A stretch of 32,107 nucleotides of DNA from Actinomycetota bacterium (GTDB lineage Bacteria; Actinomycetota; CADDZG01; WHSQ01). The stretch spans positions 1 through 32,107 of the forward strand of contig WHTI01000018.1 in the NCBI GenBank assembly GCA_009377815.1. The letters run 5' to 3'. A program made the translations under genes and the position numbers. Of the stretch, positions 29,941-32,107 are shown piece by piece; position 1 is the first letter of the stretch; each line of letters begins with the position of its first letter. Below the pieces are notes generated by a model, which did no database searches, was not told the origin of the DNA, and worked only from the letters and a program-made list of their open reading frames with translations.

Positions 29941-31110
29941 ATGGCCGAGAGCCACTTCGACCCGATCGACTACGACACCATCAGGGGACTTCTCGAATAT
30001 GAGGGTGATCCCGCAGTATCGATCTTTATGCCGACGCACCGCAGGGGGCCTGAGACGGAGTTGGACACGGTCCAGCTGAAGAACCTTCTGGCCGACGCGG
30101 CAACCATCCTCGAGAACCGAGGACTGCGCCGCCCGGCGATCGAGTCGATCATGGAGGGCCCGAGCTCCCTCCTCGATGACCGGCTCTTCTGGCAACACCA
30201 ACTCGACGGGCTGGCTCTGTTCTCCGGGGACGGTTTCTTCCAGAGCTACCGCGTCCCACTTCAACTGGCGGCCCACGTCTACGTGAACCGGTCCTTCCAC
30301 ACCAAACCGCTGCTGCCCGCGCTCGGCCGGGGGCATTTCTACGTGCTGGCGCTCAGTCTGGGCTCGGTCCGATTGATGCGCGGAACGAAGTACGGCATCG
30401 AAGAGATCGACCTCTCCGAGATCGAGATGCCATTCAGCCTCGACGACACCTTGCGATTCGATGAGTTCGACAGTCGGGGAGGTCTACAAAACCGACCGGC
30501 CGGAAAGGGCGGCGCCGGAGGTCGGCTCCAGTTCCACGGTCACGGGCCCGGAGGAGAGGACACCAAGGCCGAGGCACTCCGTCACTTCCAAGGTGTAAGT
30601 GCAGGTATCGGCGAGGTTCTGCGTGGAGAGAAGGCTCCCCTTGTTGTTGCTGCGGTGGACTACCTGCATCCAATCTTCAGGCAGGCGACCGACTACCAGC
30701 ACGTCACCGGGCACGGCATCGATGGAAACCCGGACCGCCTCAGTGCCGCCGATCTCCACGAGCGTGCTTGGCCCATCGTCGAGCCGCTATTCGATTCGGG
30801 GCTCCGCGAGGCGATCGAGAACTACGGTACCTATCAGGCACAGGACCGGGGATCGTGCACCGGGACAGAAGTCTTGACCGCCGCCTTCCAGGGCCGCGTC
30901 GATGTTCTGCTACTCAGGGCGGGGGCGTCGATGTGGGGCACCTACGACTTCGCCGAAGACCACCTCGATGTTCACGGTGACGAGGCGAAGGGCGAGGACC
31001 TGCTCGATCTGGCCGCACGCCAGACGGTTTTGGGTGGAGGCCGCGTCTACGTCGTCGAGCCGGAGCGGATGCCCTGTCCCTCGGAGGTCGCCGCTCTATT
31101 CCGTTATTAG
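29941..31110 (+). CDS. Bacterial archaeo-eukaryotic release factor-like (baeRF) protein
   Basis: A 389-residue cytosolic protein resembling baeRF family 3, bacterial relatives of the eukaryotic/archaeal peptide release factor eRF1. Markers are VSIFMPTHRRG at 26-36, LDTVQLKNLLADA at 41-53, WQHQLDGLALFSGDG at 84-98, NRSFHTKPLLPAL at 116-128, YVLALSLGSVRLMRG at 134-148 and the C-terminal VDVLLLRAGASMWG. Residues 179-205 form a Gly-rich loop with GKGGAGG; this is the place where eRF1-like proteins carry a catalytic loop, but no exact GGQ is present. The group has been proposed to act in ribosome rescue or translation stress. GGAGG four bases before the ATG marks a leadered gene; TAGGCT at 29844-29849 is a possible promoter in the 94-base gap. 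Confidence 0.75.
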   Translation: MAESHFDPIDYDTIRGLLEYEGDPAVSIFMPTHRRGPETELDTVQLKNLLADAATILENRGLRRPAIESIMEGPSSLLDDRLFWQHQLDGLALFSGDGFFQSYRVPLQLAAHVYVNRSFHTKPLLPALGRGHFYVLALSLGSVRLMRGTKYGIEEIDLSEIEMPFSLDDTLRFDEFDSRGGLQNRPAGKGGAGGRLQFHGHGPGGEDTKAEALRHFQGVSAGIGEVLRGEKAPLVVAAVDYLHPIFRQATDYQHVTGHGIDGNPDRLSAADLHERAWPIVEPLFDSGLREAIENYGTYQAQDRGSCTGTEVLTAAFQGRVDVLLLRAGASMWGTYDFAEDHLDVHGDEAKGEDLLDLAARQTVLGGGRVYVVEPERMPCPSEVAALFRY

Positions 31111-31116
31111 TCCTGG

Positions 31117-31287
31117 CTAGCGGTCCTCGTCGTCCTGTTCGGCGGGGATCGCCTGCTCGAGGGCGTCGGCTTCGGGAACGTCGGGGTCGCTCGGAGCGGG
31201 CTCGACCTCCGGTTCGTCTGGGACCCAACCTTCCTCTTGCTCCTGAGCGTCGGCTTCGGGAACGTCGGGGTCGCGATCGTGACTCAT
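31117..31287 (-). CDS. Tiny acidic repeat protein, 56 residues
   Basis: A very acidic 56-residue open frame with ATG at 31287 and an AGGAGG ribosome site seven to eight bases upstream; it ends in TAG near the convergent baeRF stop. It contains DPDVPEADA twice (residues 6-14 and 34-42), each followed by a Glu-Gln pair two residues on, separated by a Trp-Val-Pro-Asp segment. No hydrophobic segment and only a few basic residues, so it is probably disordered. I know no function; DVPEADAxEQ-like words do occur in small actinobacterial proteins, from memory. It lies 19 bases downstream of the UPF0047 gene on the same strand and may be co-transcribed with it. The strong ribosome site and the preserved reading frame over the repeat support a real gene. 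Confidence 0.65.
   Translation of the reverse strand: MSHDRDPDVPEADAQEQEEGWVPDEPEVEPAPSDPDVPEADALEQAIPAEQDDEDR
31163..31274. repeat. Two exact 28-base direct repeats inside the acidic mini-gene
   Basis: Bases 31163-31190 and 31247-31274 are identical (starting GCGTCGGCTTCGGG), 84 bases apart, a multiple of three. They encode the repeated DPDVPEADA word, so the gene appears to have grown by an in-frame 28-codon duplication whose intervening part has since diverged. Confidence 0.8.
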
Positions 31288-31306
31288 TGCTTGCCTCCTC
31301 TCGCGA

Positions 31307-31708
31307 TCAGGCGGGCAGGAACGACAATCTCAGTTTACGGGTCGGGTTATCTACGTTGGTATCGACCAGCACCAGGCTCTGCCACGTTCCCAGCTGCAGA
31401 CGTCCACCGATGACCGGGACGGTGATCGAGGGCGCCACGAACGCAGGGATGACATGGTCGGCGCCGTGGCCGCTCGAGCCGTGCGAATGCGACCAGCGAT
31501 CGTCGCGCGGGAAGACTTCGTCCAGCACCCCCGAGAGATCCGCCTCCGATCCGGAGCCGGTTTCCATGATCGCGAGCCCGGCGGTCGCATGAGGCACGAA
31601 CGCATGCACGAGCCCGTCGCCCTCGGACGAGCAGAAGTCGTTCAGGCTCTGGGTGACGTCGGTGAACCGGCGCGTACCGGTGTGCAGTTCGATCACCTCC
31701 GAACGCAT
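31307..31708 (-). CDS. YjbQ/UPF0047 family protein
   Basis: A 133-residue cytosolic protein of the widespread UPF0047 family, a compact trimeric fold with weak thiamine-phosphate synthase activity reported for E. coli YjbQ; the true role is unsettled. Family marks are HAFVPHATAGLAIME at 35-49 (His40), RWSHSHG at 71-77, DHVIPAFVAPSITVPV at 84-99 and GGRLQLGTWQSLVLVD at 101-116. The ATG at 31708 is chosen because GGGAGG lies just upstream and the conserved domain starts there; an open extension to 31813 overlaps the sulfotransferase and shows no similarity. It starts 20 bases after the sulfotransferase stop, so the two probably share a transcript. Confidence 0.88.
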   Translation of the reverse strand: MRSEVIELHTGTRRFTDVTQSLNDFCSSEGDGLVHAFVPHATAGLAIMETGSGSEADLSGVLDEVFPRDDRWSHSHGSSGHGADHVIPAFVAPSITVPVIGGRLQLGTWQSLVLVDTNVDNPTRKLRLSFLPA

Positions 31709-31728
31709 CCGTGCCTCCCATCGCGTAG

Positions 31729-32107
31729 CTAGAGCTGGTATCCGAGTCGTTCCATCGTCGGAGCGATCAACGGGGTGATGCTGGCGATCTCGGTGGGGTT
31801 CTCCCGCTTCCACTTACCCTTCTCCGGAGCCGTCACCACATTCACCGGGGTCGTGGCCACGCCGGCCGCAGCCGTCCGGACCGCGTGATCGAGCGGAACG
31901 CCGATGCGATCCATGATCCGAGCGACCTCTGCCGAGGGGTCGTCGGTCAGGTCCTCGTAGCGGACCGTGATCCAGCGGCTCTCATCGAACCGCGACCCGT
32001 CGTCCAGCGAATAGTCGTTGGCCAACTTCCACTGCTTGGCGCAAACCACCTCGAGAGGACCGCTGAGATCCTCCCTCCATCCCGGGTAGAGCACGAACTT
32101 CCACCAC
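31729..32107 (-). CDS. Sulfotransferase, 5' part cut by window edge
   Basis: The C-terminal 126 or so residues of a sulfotransferase. The frame stays open to the last base of the window (tryptophan-rich WKF before VLYPGW), so the GTG at 32094 is internal and the start lies outside. WITVRYEDLTDDPSAEVARIMDRIGV is cut here to its key words: VRYEDLTDDP and a following helix, typical of the region after the second PAPS motif; KWKREN near the C-terminus is the usual Gly/Lys-Trp segment that closes over the cofactor. The PAPS-binding loop is outside the window. It ends in ERLGYQL, typical of sulfotransferases. Together with the enzyme at 28956-29846 it suggests sulfation of a surface product. Confidence 0.82.
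   Translation of the reverse strand, partial: WWKFVLYPGWREDLSGPLEVVCAKQWKLANDYSLDDGSRFDESRWITVRYEDLTDDPSAEVARIMDRIGVPLDHAVRTAAAGVATTPVNVVTAPEKGKWKRENPTEIASITPLIAPTMERLGYQL

Noticed and set aside
31163-31274. Possible CRISPR fragment from two identical 28-base units
   Set aside because: Only two copies, in-frame inside a small gene with its own ribosome site, and no cas gene nearby.

Overview
The window is GC-rich and very densely coded: no gap between genes exceeds about 130 bases and many genes overlap by a few bases. It most resembles a chromosomal segment of an uncultured or deep-branching actinomycete (Actinomycetota). The pointers are an acyl-CoA carboxylase beta gene followed by an epsilon-like subunit, DUF4383 and DUF4012 proteins, a PPA1498-type metallophosphoesterase, a baeRF protein, frequent GTG/TTG starts, and a recurring TANNNT box 6-7 bases before start codons, the signature of leaderless transcripts. 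No rRNA, tRNA, CRISPR, insertion sequence or phage gene was seen.

Region 1 (1-12.4 kb) is mostly central metabolism. It holds a 5'-cut MFS transporter, purM, a coiled-coil membrane protein of unknown role, an acyl-CoA carboxylase beta subunit with its epsilon-like partner, an SDR dehydrogenase, a secreted phosphodiester-glycosidase-domain protein, a double-length 3-hydroxybutyryl-CoA dehydrogenase, and a MeaA/ethylmalonyl-CoA-mutase-type B12 enzyme. Carboxylase, 3-hydroxybutyryl-CoA dehydrogenase and mutase would fit together in an ethylmalonyl-CoA-type pathway, but crotonyl-CoA carboxylase/reductase is not in view.

Region 2 (11.4-20.9 kb) is a tight + strand run: flavin-dependent oxidoreductase, DUF4012 protein, LicC-like nucleotidyltransferase, a dehydrogenase of the sn-glycerol-1-phosphate dehydrogenase family, a membrane-anchored alkaline-phosphatase-superfamily enzyme whose domain looks circularly permuted, a second cytosolic member of that superfamily, and a polyprenyl-phosphate sugar transferase.

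Region 3 (20.9-27.6 kb) has a tandem ACT protein, then a minus-strand run (family 2 glycosyltransferase, CDP-alcohol phosphatidyltransferase, another phosphatase-superfamily enzyme paralogous to the one in region 2, DUF4383). A Tat-like exported metallophosphoesterase and a WecG/TagA glycosyltransferase follow and converge on a perfect hairpin.

Region 4 (27.6-32.1 kb) has a sulfatase-fold protein with Thr where sulfatases carry the formylglycine Cys, a sulfotransferase, a baeRF protein, a tiny acidic repeat protein, a YjbQ/UPF0047 protein and a second sulfotransferase cut by the window edge.

The most interesting proposal is that regions 2-4 jointly build a surface polymer or glycolipid containing an archaeal-handed glycerol phosphate: the dehydrogenase would make sn-glycerol-1-phosphate, the nucleotidyltransferase would activate it, the CDP-alcohol transferase would transfer it, and the phosphatase-fold enzymes would transfer or trim phosphodiesters. 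The families are read from motifs; the assembled pathway is inference.
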